From an uncultured Streptococcus sp. (GTDB lineage Bacteria; Bacillota; Bacilli; Lactobacillales; Streptococcaceae), in the NCBI GenBank assembly GCA_900755085.1, contig CAAEFF010000067.1:1-20756 (forward strand): a stretch of DNA of 20,756 nucleotides, read 5' to 3'. Under the pieces are notes generated by a model. That model ran no database searches and was not told where the DNA came from. It saw only the letters and a program-made list of their open reading frames with translations. Positions within the stretch are counted from its first letter, which is position 1; every line of letters starts with the position of its first letter. Made by a program: the position numbers and the translations under genes. Below, one piece after another: positions 15,027-20,756 of this stretch.

Positions 15027-15368
15027 TTGAAAAAAAGCTACCGCGTCAAACGTGACAAAGATTTTAATGCTATTTTTAAAAGTGGTCAAAATGTTGCCAA
15101 TCGGAAATTCGTTGTTTACCGCTTGCGCAAAGACCAACCGCATTTTCGAGTCGGCCTGTCTGTTAGTAAGAAACTGGGAAATGCTGTGACCAGAAATCGC
15201 ATCAAACGTTTGATTCGCCATGTTTTGATCAAACACCAAGCCTTCCTTACGACTGATGATTTTGTTGTCATTGCTCGTAAAGGGGTGGAGGAGCTCGATT
15301 TTCATCAAGTAGAAAAAAATCTTGTACATGTCTTAAAATTAGCGCATGTCTACCAAGAAAGGGAATAA
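15027..15368 (+). CDS. rnpA: Ribonuclease P protein component
   Basis: A 113-residue basic protein, the protein subunit of RNase P, which removes 5' leaders from tRNA precursors together with the catalytic RNA. The family signature TRNRIKRLIR is at residues 55-64, preceded by RVGLSVSKKLGNAV. The N-terminus KKSYRVKRDKDFNAIFKSG is also typical. The start is TTG at 15027, 7 bases after GAGGGAG, with TGAGG even closer. It has the standard Firmicute linkage to yidC and khpB. The last codons contain the yidC ribosome site (AAAGGGA). Confidence 0.97.
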   Translation: MKKSYRVKRDKDFNAIFKSGQNVANRKFVVYRLRKDQPHFRVGLSVSKKLGNAVTRNRIKRLIRHVLIKHQAFLTTDDFVVIARKGVEELDFHQVEKNLVHVLKLAHVYQERE

Positions 15369-15369
15369 T

Positions 15370-16185
15370 GTGAAAAAGAAACTGAAGTTAACTGGATTAT
15401 TAGGAGCGGCCTTATTGGTCTTGACAGCTTGTGGAACCTCGCAGGTGACAGCTCAGTCGACAGGTGGTTGGGAACGCTTCGTCTACTTCTTTGCAGAAGC
15501 TATCCGCTTCTTGTCCTTTGGCGGAAGTATCGGTGTAGGGATTATCGTCTTTACCATTGTCATCCGAACGGTCCTTTTGCCCCTCTTCCAATATCAAATG
15601 AATTCAACCCGCAAAATGCAGGAAATTCAACCCCTTCTCAAGGAATTGCAAGCTAAGTATCCTGGGAAGGACCTTGATAGCCGGACCAAGCTTTCTGGAG
15701 AGATGCGGGCCCTTTACAAGGAAAAAGGTGTCAAAACGTCTTCAGCCTTCCTTCCTCTCTTGATTCAGATGCCGGTCTTGATGGCACTGTTCCAAGCACT
15801 GAGCCGTGTAGAATTCCTTAAAGTTGGTCACTTCCTTTGGTTGGATCTTGGCGCGATCGACCCGACTTATATCTTGCCACTTCTTGCGGCACTCTTCACA
15901 TTTTTCAGTAGTTGGTTGACCAACAAAGCCATGCCAGAGCGTAATGGTAGTGCGACAACCATGATGTATGTGATGCCTGTGATGATCTTCTTCTTTGCCT
16001 TGTTCTCAGCCAGCGGGGTCGCACTATACTGGGTGACTTCCAATGCTTACCAAGTCGGGCAAACCTATCTCTTGAACAACCCCTTCAAGATTATTGCAGA
16101 GCGAAAAGCCAAAGAGCAAGCTTCGCGTGACATGGAAAAACAAAAACGCCGTGCCCTAAACAAAGCACAGAAAAAGAAAAAATAA
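15370..16185 (+). CDS. yidC: Membrane protein insertase YidC (YidC1/SpoIIIJ type)
   Basis: A 271-residue insertase that helps fold and insert membrane proteins with or without the Sec channel. It has a lipoprotein signal (KKKLKLTGLLGAALLVLTAC, lipobox Cys21), then about five membrane segments. The conserved hydrophilic-groove Arg is Arg66 (VIRTVLLP), followed by the charged cytoplasmic loop and a short Lys/Arg-rich tail (RRALNKAQKKKK). I chose GTG at 15370, one base after the rnpA stop and about 6 bases after AAAGGGA. An upstream in-frame ATG at 15346 would put eight extra residues before the signal peptide and overlap rnpA. It is named YidC1 only on its rnpA/khpB linkage; streptococci have a second copy elsewhere. 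Confidence 0.95.
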   Translation: MKKKLKLTGLLGAALLVLTACGTSQVTAQSTGGWERFVYFFAEAIRFLSFGGSIGVGIIVFTIVIRTVLLPLFQYQMNSTRKMQEIQPLLKELQAKYPGKDLDSRTKLSGEMRALYKEKGVKTSSAFLPLLIQMPVLMALFQALSRVEFLKVGHFLWLDLGAIDPTYILPLLAALFTFFSSWLTNKAMPERNGSATTMMYVMPVMIFFFALFSASGVALYWVTSNAYQVGQTYLLNNPFKIIAERKAKEQASRDMEKQKRRALNKAQKKKK

Positions 16186-16200
16186 GAAAGAGGTGGACAT

Positions 16201-17148
16201 ATGGTCCTATATACTGGAGCAACTGTTGAAGAAGCGATTCAAAAAGGTCTGAACGATTTAGATATTCCCCGTATGAAGGCACATATTACAGTTGTAGCGC
16301 GTGAGAAGAAAGGTTTTCTTGGCTTGTTTGGGAAAAAACCAGCCCAGGTTGAGATTGAGCCGATTGCGGAAACCACGGTAGTGAAAGCCAATCAAAAAGC
16401 TGTCAAGGGTGTACCAGATGAGATCAATGCGCAAAACGAGCCGGTTAAGACAGTGAGCGAAGCAACAGTCGATCTCGGACGCGTCGTTGCAGCGATCAAA
16501 AAGGTCGAAGAAGAAGGAGAAGTTGTCTCTGAAGAAATCAAGACCGAAATCCTGAAACATGACAAAGAAGCAGATACCGTTCTTGAAGAAAAAGGACATG
16601 AACATATCCTTGAAAAAGTCAAAGAACCAGCGACAAAAGAATCAAGCGAATCTGATTTCTCAAACCTTGGTATCGAGGTAGAGGAAAACTACAACATCGA
16701 AGAAGTTGTCGCAGATGTGACAGATTATGTTCAAAAAGTCGTCGATGAGATGGATGTCGATGCGACGATCTCAAGCGGACATAACCGCCGTACGGTCAAT
16801 ATGCAGATTGATACCAATGAGCCAGGGCGCGTGATTGGTTACCACGGAAAAGTCTTGAAAGCATTGCAACTCTTGGCGCAAAACTATCTTTACAACCGTT
16901 ATTCCAAGAATTTCTACATCACCATTAATGTCAATGACTATGTAGAACATCGAGCTGAGGTTCTCCAAAGCTATGCACAAAAGTTGGCCAGTCGCGTATT
17001 AGAAGATGGGCAAGCCCAACAGACGGATCCAATGTCCAACAGTGAACGCAAGATCATTCACCGGATTGTCTCTAAGATGGAAGGAGTCACTAGCTACTCT
17101 GAAGGAGAAGAACCAAACCGTTACGTGGTGGTGGACATCGAAGGATAA
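16201..17148 (+). CDS. khpB: RNA-binding cell-elongation regulator KhpB (Jag/EloR)
   Basis: This 315-residue protein has three domains: Jag-N (residues 1-52, with KKGFLGLFGKKPA), a long acidic linker (about 55-165), a KH domain with the GxxG loop VIGYHGK (Gly213-Gly216), and a C-terminal R3H domain with Arg283-x3-His287 in SERKIIHRIV. In pneumococcus KhpB pairs with KhpA, binds RNA, and controls peripheral cell-wall synthesis; StkP phosphorylates it at Thr89. Here a Thr also falls at residue 89 (SEATVDLG), so the same control is plausible. AGAGGTGG precedes the ATG, 15 bp after yidC. An intrinsic terminator follows. Confidence 0.95.
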   Translation: MVLYTGATVEEAIQKGLNDLDIPRMKAHITVVAREKKGFLGLFGKKPAQVEIEPIAETTVVKANQKAVKGVPDEINAQNEPVKTVSEATVDLGRVVAAIKKVEEEGEVVSEEIKTEILKHDKEADTVLEEKGHEHILEKVKEPATKESSESDFSNLGIEVEENYNIEEVVADVTDYVQKVVDEMDVDATISSGHNRRTVNMQIDTNEPGRVIGYHGKVLKALQLLAQNYLYNRYSKNFYITINVNDYVEHRAEVLQSYAQKLASRVLEDGQAQQTDPMSNSERKIIHRIVSKMEGVTSYSEGEEPNRYVVVDIEG

Positions 17149-17171
17149 TCTAGCGATTAGTTCTCATGGGG

Positions 17172-17203
17172 GAGAGACGGGACTGAACCGCTCTCTCTTT
17201 TTT
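17172..17203 (+). terminator. Intrinsic terminator of the rnpA-yidC-khpB operon
   Basis: GAGAGACGG (17172-17180) pairs with CCGCTCTCTC (17188-17197), with a small bulge, then T6. The next gene begins almost at once, so its transcription must use readthrough or a promoter inside khpB. Confidence 0.8.
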
Positions 17204-17225
17204 AGTGGAATTAGAAAGGAAGCAA

Positions 17226-17855
17226 ATGGCATTTGCAGTCATTCGAGAGTTTTTAAAACTTCAAGGGATGAAATATCAGGCACCAGCAAAGGCAGGGGTA
17301 CTAGCCCCAGAGATGGAGCAGTATCGTACGCTGGCTCAAGCGGCTCGTAAGGAATTCACCAATTTAGTCTCAGCCTTTCAGCAGCGTCACCCCTATTTGG
17401 AGCAAGATCGGACCAGTCAATGGATGAACCAGGCTCAGGTCTTGCGCCCTCATTTTTGGGCCTATCTAAAAGGAGAAGGAACGATGGCAGAGCCCATGTT
17501 TGCCTTGAGACTCTATGGAGACGCAGCTGATTTTGGTATTTCCTTAGAGGTGAGCTTTATCGAGCGAAAAAAAGATGATCAGAGCCTTCCAAAGCAACAC
17601 AAGGTTCTCACCCTTCCTATCTTTCAGCCAGTTTACTATTTCGTCCAGAAAAATGGAGAGAGTCAAAGGATCGAGGGAACAGAGAAGAATCGTCATGATC
17701 TTCTACAAGCAGTAGCAGAAGGAGCGGTTCGTAAGGTCCTTGTCAAATACGATGTGCCTCTAGTCGAGGAGAGTTTCCTAGAGGATATCCTGGATCAGTT
17801 GCAAAAGGCGCTGATGGCGCTGGAACCCTATTATTTGGCAACCCGTCAGGTGTAG
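17226..17855 (+). CDS. Conserved hypothetical protein (possibly HI_0552-like)
   Basis: A 209-residue soluble protein that I do not recognise with confidence. No signal peptide or membrane helix is visible. The first about 60 residues look helical. A central region has WMNQAQVLRPHFWAYLKGEG, then alternating beta-type stretches (FALRLYGDAADFGISLEVSFIERKK noted around 100-125), and a helical end (LEDILDQLQKALMALEPYYL). The RPHFWAYL region and size suggest the uncharacterised HI_0552 family, but this is memory only. ATG at 17226 is preferred, with AAAGGA 5 bases upstream; a GTG at 17205 would add seven residues and start right on the terminator T-run. It sits alone between the khpB terminator and the rpmH promoter. 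Confidence 0.8.
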   Translation: MAFAVIREFLKLQGMKYQAPAKAGVLAPEMEQYRTLAQAARKEFTNLVSAFQQRHPYLEQDRTSQWMNQAQVLRPHFWAYLKGEGTMAEPMFALRLYGDAADFGISLEVSFIERKKDDQSLPKQHKVLTLPIFQPVYYFVQKNGESQRIEGTEKNRHDLLQAVAEGAVRKVLVKYDVPLVEESFLEDILDQLQKALMALEPYYLATRQV

Positions 17856-17900
17856 AAAGGTTTTCTCCAACCTGTATTTGTAACAATTTTGCCATAGCTA

Positions 17901-17929
17901 TTGACAAATAGAGCTGAATCCGATAGAAT
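17901..17929 (+). promoter_or_regulatory. Strong promoter of rpmH
   Basis: Consensus TTGACA (17901-17906), a 17-bp spacer and TAGAAT (17924-17929). The leader of about 65 nt carries a perfect 10-bp palindrome, TAGCCGGCTA (17960-17969), of unknown role. Confidence 0.85.
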
Positions 17930-18002
17930 AGTAAAGTATGTTTAGTAACTGATCACAACTAGCCGGCTAAACGAATACAAAATCTATGAGGAGGTATTCA
18001 TC

Positions 18003-18137
18003 GTGAAACGTACTTATCAACCAAGTAAAATCCGTCGTGCGCGCAAGCATGGTTTCCGTCACCGTATGGCAACTAAAAATGGTCGCCGCGTATTGGCAGC
18101 TCGTCGTCGTAAAGGACGCAAAGTTTTGGCTGCCTAA
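18003..18137 (+). CDS. rpmH: 50S ribosomal protein L34
   Basis: A 44-residue, highly basic protein beginning MKRTYQPSKIRRARKHGFR and ending RKGRKVLAA, an unmistakable L34 sequence. The start is GTG at 18003 with a near-perfect GAGGAGG (17988-17994) 8 bases upstream. It is transcribed alone from a consensus promoter and ends in a strong terminator, as expected for a highly expressed ribosomal protein. It lies near rnpA-yidC-khpB, the usual gene neighbourhood, but is separated from them here by one unrelated gene. Confidence 0.98.
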   Translation: MKRTYQPSKIRRARKHGFRHRMATKNGRRVLAARRRKGRKVLAA

Positions 18138-18152
18138 TTCAGATAAAAAGCT

Positions 18153-18186
18153 AAAAACCAGTAGAAACTCGAGACTACTGGTTTTT
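18153..18186 (+). terminator. Intrinsic terminator of rpmH
   Basis: A perfect 12-bp stem (AAAAACCAGTAG at 18153-18164, CTACTGGTTTTT at 18175-18186) with a 10-nt loop; the right arm ends in T5. Confidence 0.9.
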
Positions 18187-18218
18187 GTTTTGTCAAAAGT
18201 GAATTTAGAGGCGCTTTC

Positions 18219-18227
18219 TGCTATAAT
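18219..18227 (+). promoter_or_regulatory. Extended -10 promoter for tatD-rnmV
   Basis: TGCTATAAT at 18219-18227 is a full extended -10 box. No convincing -35 is seen at the right distance. Confidence 0.6.
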
Positions 18228-18261
18228 AGAAAGAAGAAAAACACGGAAGAAAAGGAAGATC

Positions 18262-19032
18262 ATGCAGATTTTTGATACCCACACCCATCTCAATGTGGAA
18301 GAATTCGCAGGAAAAGAACAAGAAGAGCTCAACTTAGCCAAGGAAATGGGTCTTGTAGCCCACAATATCGTTGGTTTTGACAAACCAACCATTGAGCGAG
18401 CTGTGGAGTTGGCAGATCAATACCCAGAACTCTATCTCACGCTTGGTTGGCATCCTACGGAGGCGGGCGATTATAGTCCTGAAGTGGAAGCCTATCTTCT
18501 TGAACGGTTGAAACATCCCAAAGTCGTCGCCCTAGGAGAAATCGGCTTAGACTACCACTGGATGACGGCACCAAAAAAGGTTCAAGAAAAGGTCTTTCGT
18601 CGCCAGATCCAATTGTCAAAAGAGTTGGACCTGCCTTTTGTAGTGCATACGCGTGATGCTCTAGAAGATACTTATGCCATTATCAAGAGTGAAGGAGTGG
18701 GCCCACGCGGTGGGATCATGCATTCTTTCTCAGGTAGTCTAGAAGATGCCAAACGCTTCATGGATCTGGGAATGATGATCTCCTTCTCAGGAGTGGTCAC
18801 TTTTAAGAAAGCCACAGATGTTCAAGAAGCTGCAGCTGGCCTTCCGCTAGACAAGATCTTGGTTGAGACAGATGCCCCTTATCTGGCACCAGTTCCCAAA
18901 CGTGGTCGGGAAAATAAAACAGCTTACACTCGTTATGTAGTAGACTTCATTGCAGGACTACGTGGCTTAACAACAGAAGAAGTGGCTCAGGCAACCTATG
19001 ACAATGCGAGAAAGGTATTTGGCCTTGACTGA
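18262..19032 (+). CDS. tatD: TatD family metal-dependent DNase
   Basis: A 256-residue TatD-type TIM-barrel hydrolase, a metal-dependent 3'-5' exonuclease family linked to DNA repair and degradation. The expected metal ligands are visible: His7 and His9 (DTHTHLN), Glu93 (GEIGLDYH), His129 (VVHTRDA), His154 (GIMHSFSG) and Asp204 (VETDAPYLAP). ATG at 18262 follows AAGGAAG; the same frame is open upstream through rpmH, but a longer start would overlap L34 and precede the promoter. It overlaps the proposed rnmV start by 8 bp, the usual streptococcal tatD-rnmV arrangement. Confidence 0.95.
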   Translation: MQIFDTHTHLNVEEFAGKEQEELNLAKEMGLVAHNIVGFDKPTIERAVELADQYPELYLTLGWHPTEAGDYSPEVEAYLLERLKHPKVVALGEIGLDYHWMTAPKKVQEKVFRRQIQLSKELDLPFVVHTRDALEDTYAIIKSEGVGPRGGIMHSFSGSLEDAKRFMDLGMMISFSGVVTFKKATDVQEAAAGLPLDKILVETDAPYLAPVPKRGRENKTAYTRYVVDFIAGLRGLTTEEVAQATYDNARKVFGLD

Positions 19033-19588
19033 GAAAAGAAAAATACCAGAAGTGATTGTTGTGGAAGGCAAGGACGATACAGCCAATCTCCGTCGTTTTT
19101 ATGAGGTGGATACTTATGAGACACGTGGATCGGCTATTAATCAAGATGACCTAGAGCGAATCGCCAAGCTTCAGGAACTTCGTGGAGTCATTGTTTTTAC
19201 GGATCCAGACTACAATGGCGAGCGGATTCGCAAGATCATTATGCAAGAAATTCCACAGGCCAAGCATGCCTTCTTAAACCGTGGTGAGGCAGTCCCCAAA
19301 TCTAAGACCAAGGGGCGTTCCTTAGGAGTAGAGCATGCCAGCTTTGAAGATTTAGAAAAGGCCCTGGCTGGACTCGTGGGCTCCTATGAAGATGAACATT
19401 TCTTTGATATTACCAAGTCGGATCTGATGCGGCTCGGCCTATTGATGGGGAGCGATAGTCGCAAACGACGGGAATATCTAGGAGAAGCCTTACGCATCGG
19501 CTACTGCAATGGCAAACAACTGCTCAAACGCTTGGAGTTGTTTGGGATTTGTTTGGCACAAGTCGAAGAGGCGATGGCCAGTTATTAA
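19025..19588 (+). CDS. rnmV: Ribonuclease M5 (5S rRNA maturation)
   Basis: A 187-residue RNase M5, which trims precursor 5S rRNA in Firmicutes. The N-terminal Toprim domain shows VVEGKDD (Glu14, Asp17, Asp18) and the FTDPDYNGERIR motif (Asp60, Asp62). The C-terminal part carries ITKSDLMRLGLLMGSDSRKRREYLGE, noted here as a landmark. I chose TTG at 19025, about 10 bases after GAAAGG, because it gives the usual family length and begins TEKRKIPEVIVVEG; ATG at 18998 or TTG at 19019 are alternatives. It overlaps the tatD end by 8 bp and shares its promoter, with rsmA 52 bp downstream. Confidence 0.93.
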   Translation: MTEKRKIPEVIVVEGKDDTANLRRFYEVDTYETRGSAINQDDLERIAKLQELRGVIVFTDPDYNGERIRKIIMQEIPQAKHAFLNRGEAVPKSKTKGRSLGVEHASFEDLEKALAGLVGSYEDEHFFDITKSDLMRLGLLMGSDSRKRREYLGEALRIGYCNGKQLLKRLELFGICLAQVEEAMASY

Positions 19589-19640
19589 GACGGAAGTAGA
19601 TGGGACCCTTTACCCCTAAACTGATTAGAAAAGAGAAGAG

Positions 19641-20516
19641 ATGAGAATTGCAGATTATAGCGTGACCAAGGCAGTGCTGGAGCGTCACGGTTTTACCTTT
19701 AAAAAATCCTTCGGACAGAACTTTCTGACCGATACCAATATCCTTCAAAAGATTGTGGACACTGCTGAGATTGATAAGCAGGTCAATGTCATCGAAATCG
19801 GTCCAGGAATTGGAGCTCTGACTGAGTTTTTGGCGGAGAATGCCGCTGAAGTCATGGCCTTTGAGATTGATGACCGCTTGGTTCCCATCTTAGCGGATAC
19901 CTTGCGGGATTTTGATAATGTGACCGTTGTCAATCAAGACATCCTCAAGGTAGATCTCAACCAGTACATCGCAGAGTTTAAAAATCCAGACCTTCCGATT
20001 AAAGTAGTGGCCAACCTTCCATACTACATCACGACTCCGATCCTCATGCACTTGATCGAATCCAAGATTCCTTTCCAAGAATTTGTGGTCATGATGCAAA
20101 AAGAGGTGGCAGACCGCATTTCAGCAGAGCCCAACACCAAGGCTTACGGGTCTTTGTCCATTGCAGTCCAATACTATATGACGGCTAAGGTGGCCTTTAT
20201 CGTACCACGCACCGTCTTTGTGCCAGCACCAAATGTCGACTCTGCCATCCTCAAGATGGTGCGTCGCGAAGAACCAGCAGTAACCATCAAGGATGAAGAT
20301 TTCTTCTTCTCTGTCAGCAAGGCCAGCTTTGTCCACCGCCGCAAAACGCTTTGGAACAACTTGACCAGTCGCTTTGGCAAGACCGAAGAAGTGAAGGCCA
20401 AACTGGAAGCAGGAATAAAAGCAGCAGGCCTGCAACCTTCTGTACGAGGAGAGGCTCTTAGCTTAGAAGACTTCGCCCGCCTAGCTGACGGTCTTCTAGA
20501 AGCAGGAATTAAATAA
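19641..20516 (+). CDS. rsmA: 16S rRNA (adenine(1518)-N(6)/adenine(1519)-N(6)) dimethyltransferase
   Basis: A 291-residue RsmA/KsgA, which dimethylates two adjacent adenines near the 3' end of 16S rRNA using S-adenosylmethionine, late in 30S assembly. Loss of this enzyme gives kasugamycin resistance. It shows KSFGQNFLTD at 22-31, the SAM-binding VIEIGPGIGALTE at 50-62, and the catalytic NLPYYITTP at 125-133. The C-terminal part carries FVHRRKTLWNNL. The ATG follows AGAGAAGAG. No terminator separates it from rnmV, so tatD-rnmV-rsmA may be one transcript. Confidence 0.97.
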   Translation: MRIADYSVTKAVLERHGFTFKKSFGQNFLTDTNILQKIVDTAEIDKQVNVIEIGPGIGALTEFLAENAAEVMAFEIDDRLVPILADTLRDFDNVTVVNQDILKVDLNQYIAEFKNPDLPIKVVANLPYYITTPILMHLIESKIPFQEFVVMMQKEVADRISAEPNTKAYGSLSIAVQYYMTAKVAFIVPRTVFVPAPNVDSAILKMVRREEPAVTIKDEDFFFSVSKASFVHRRKTLWNNLTSRFGKTEEVKAKLEAGIKAAGLQPSVRGEALSLEDFARLADGLLEAGIK

Positions 20517-20521
20517 TGAAA

Positions 20522-20549
20522 AGAGGCTGGGACAAAAGTCCTAGCCTCT
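20522..20549 (+). repeat. GAGGCTGGGAC hairpin after rsmA, possible terminator
   Basis: AGAGGCTGGGAC (20522-20533) pairs with GTCCTAGCCTCT (20538-20549), 12 bp with one G-T pair and an AAAA loop. No T-run follows, so it would be a weak terminator. Hairpins of this AGAGGCTGGGACA type are, from memory, common in streptococcal intergenic regions. Confidence 0.6.
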
Positions 20550-20558
20550 CAATTATTT

Positions 20559-20666
20559 GGCTCTATAATTTCTGTAGTGGGTAAAACTACCATAGGAATG
20601 AACTGCACCCCAAAAGTTAGATTTTTTCTGTCTAACTTTTGGGGTGCAGTTCAGAATTATGGAGCC
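20559..20666. repeat. Nested inverted repeats resembling insertion-sequence ends without a transposase
   Basis: Inner part: a perfect 23-bp inverted repeat, left arm 20599-20621 (begins TGAACTGCACCCC) and right arm 20631-20653 (ends GGGGTGCAGTTCA), with a 9-nt T-rich spacer, total 55 bp. TG...CA ends and this sequence style resemble IS3-family termini. Outer part: GGCTCTATAATT (20559-20570) and AATTATGGAGCC (20655-20666) pair with one G-T, plus a small GTAGT/ACTAC hairpin at 20574-20590. The remainder of the 3' non-coding stretch (20667-20756) shows no gene. Confidence 0.65.
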
Positions 20667-20756
20667 GATTTTGTTGTCTTGAATATACAATATAAGTGCA
20701 CAATAAAAACTCATAAGATTTTCTAGTAAAATAGAATTGAACGAACTAGTTACGAA

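Noticed and set aside
17006..17350. 114-codon open frame overlapping the khpB end and the next gene
   Set aside because: Runs out of frame through the R3H domain and the khpB terminator; a shadow of the two real genes.
17848..17874. CAGGT/ACCTG hairpin after the hypothetical gene at 17226
   Set aside because: Only 5 bp with a large loop and no T-run; too weak to call a terminator.
18037..18261. N-terminal extension of TatD through rpmH
   Set aside because: It would overlap L34, its terminator and the tatD promoter, and the TatD family begins at the IFDTHTH motif.
20691..20732. TATAAG and TAAAAT boxes near the window end as promoters
   Set aside because: No matching -35 boxes at 16-18 bp, and the downstream gene is outside the window.

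Overview
The window looks like a chromosomal segment of an oral-type Streptococcus of the mitis/sanguinis/parasanguinis kind. Reasons: a low-GC Firmicute style with strong purine-rich ribosome binding sites, extended -10 promoters (TGnTATAAT), an accessory Sec (SecA2/SecY2) locus beside a serine-rich repeat (SRR) adhesin, and the rnpA-yidC-khpB, rpmH and tatD-rnmV-rsmA genes. I cannot fix the species. Every gene I accept is on the + strand.

Positions 1-12897 hold the SRR glycoprotein export and glycosylation locus. It opens with the 3' end of an SRR adhesin gene (tandem 13-residue repeats, LPATG anchor), closed by an intrinsic terminator. gtf3, a glycosyltransferase gene, follows with its own promoter and terminator. 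A tightly packed operon comes next: secY2-asp1-asp2-asp3-secA2-gtfA-gtfB-asp4-asp5, with start/stop overlaps at asp1/asp2, asp2/asp3, gtfA/gtfB and gtfB/asp4. GtfA and GtfB put GlcNAc on Ser/Thr of the adhesin and Gtf3 extends that glycan. Asp1-3 escort and modify the substrate (Asp2 is an acetyltransferase-like protein). SecA2 drives export through the SecY2/Asp4/Asp5 channel, and sortase then anchors the adhesin by its LPATG signal.

Positions 12898-13291 are non-coding. They hold two near-identical terminator hairpins flanking a roughly 150-bp element with a closing stem, a second stem, three perfect hairpins and a 7-bp loop-to-strand complementarity that looks like a pseudoknot. This is the least explained part of the window and my main candidate for something new.

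Positions 13292-14948 encode two membrane proteins, a TDT (TehA/SLAC1-like) transporter candidate and a CPBP (CAAX-type) intramembrane protease. Positions 15027-17148 are the conserved rnpA-yidC-khpB operon (RNase P protein, membrane insertase, KH/R3H RNA-binding protein). A conserved hypothetical gene, rpmH (L34), and tatD-rnmV-rsmA (TatD nuclease, RNase M5 for 5S rRNA, 16S rRNA dimethyltransferase) follow.

The last 240 bp are non-coding. They carry a GAGGCTGGGAC-type hairpin and a nested inverted-repeat structure: a perfect 23-bp inverted repeat with TG...CA ends, inside a second imperfect inverted repeat with GGCTC ends. It resembles insertion-sequence ends without a transposase. I found no tRNA, rRNA or CRISPR array.
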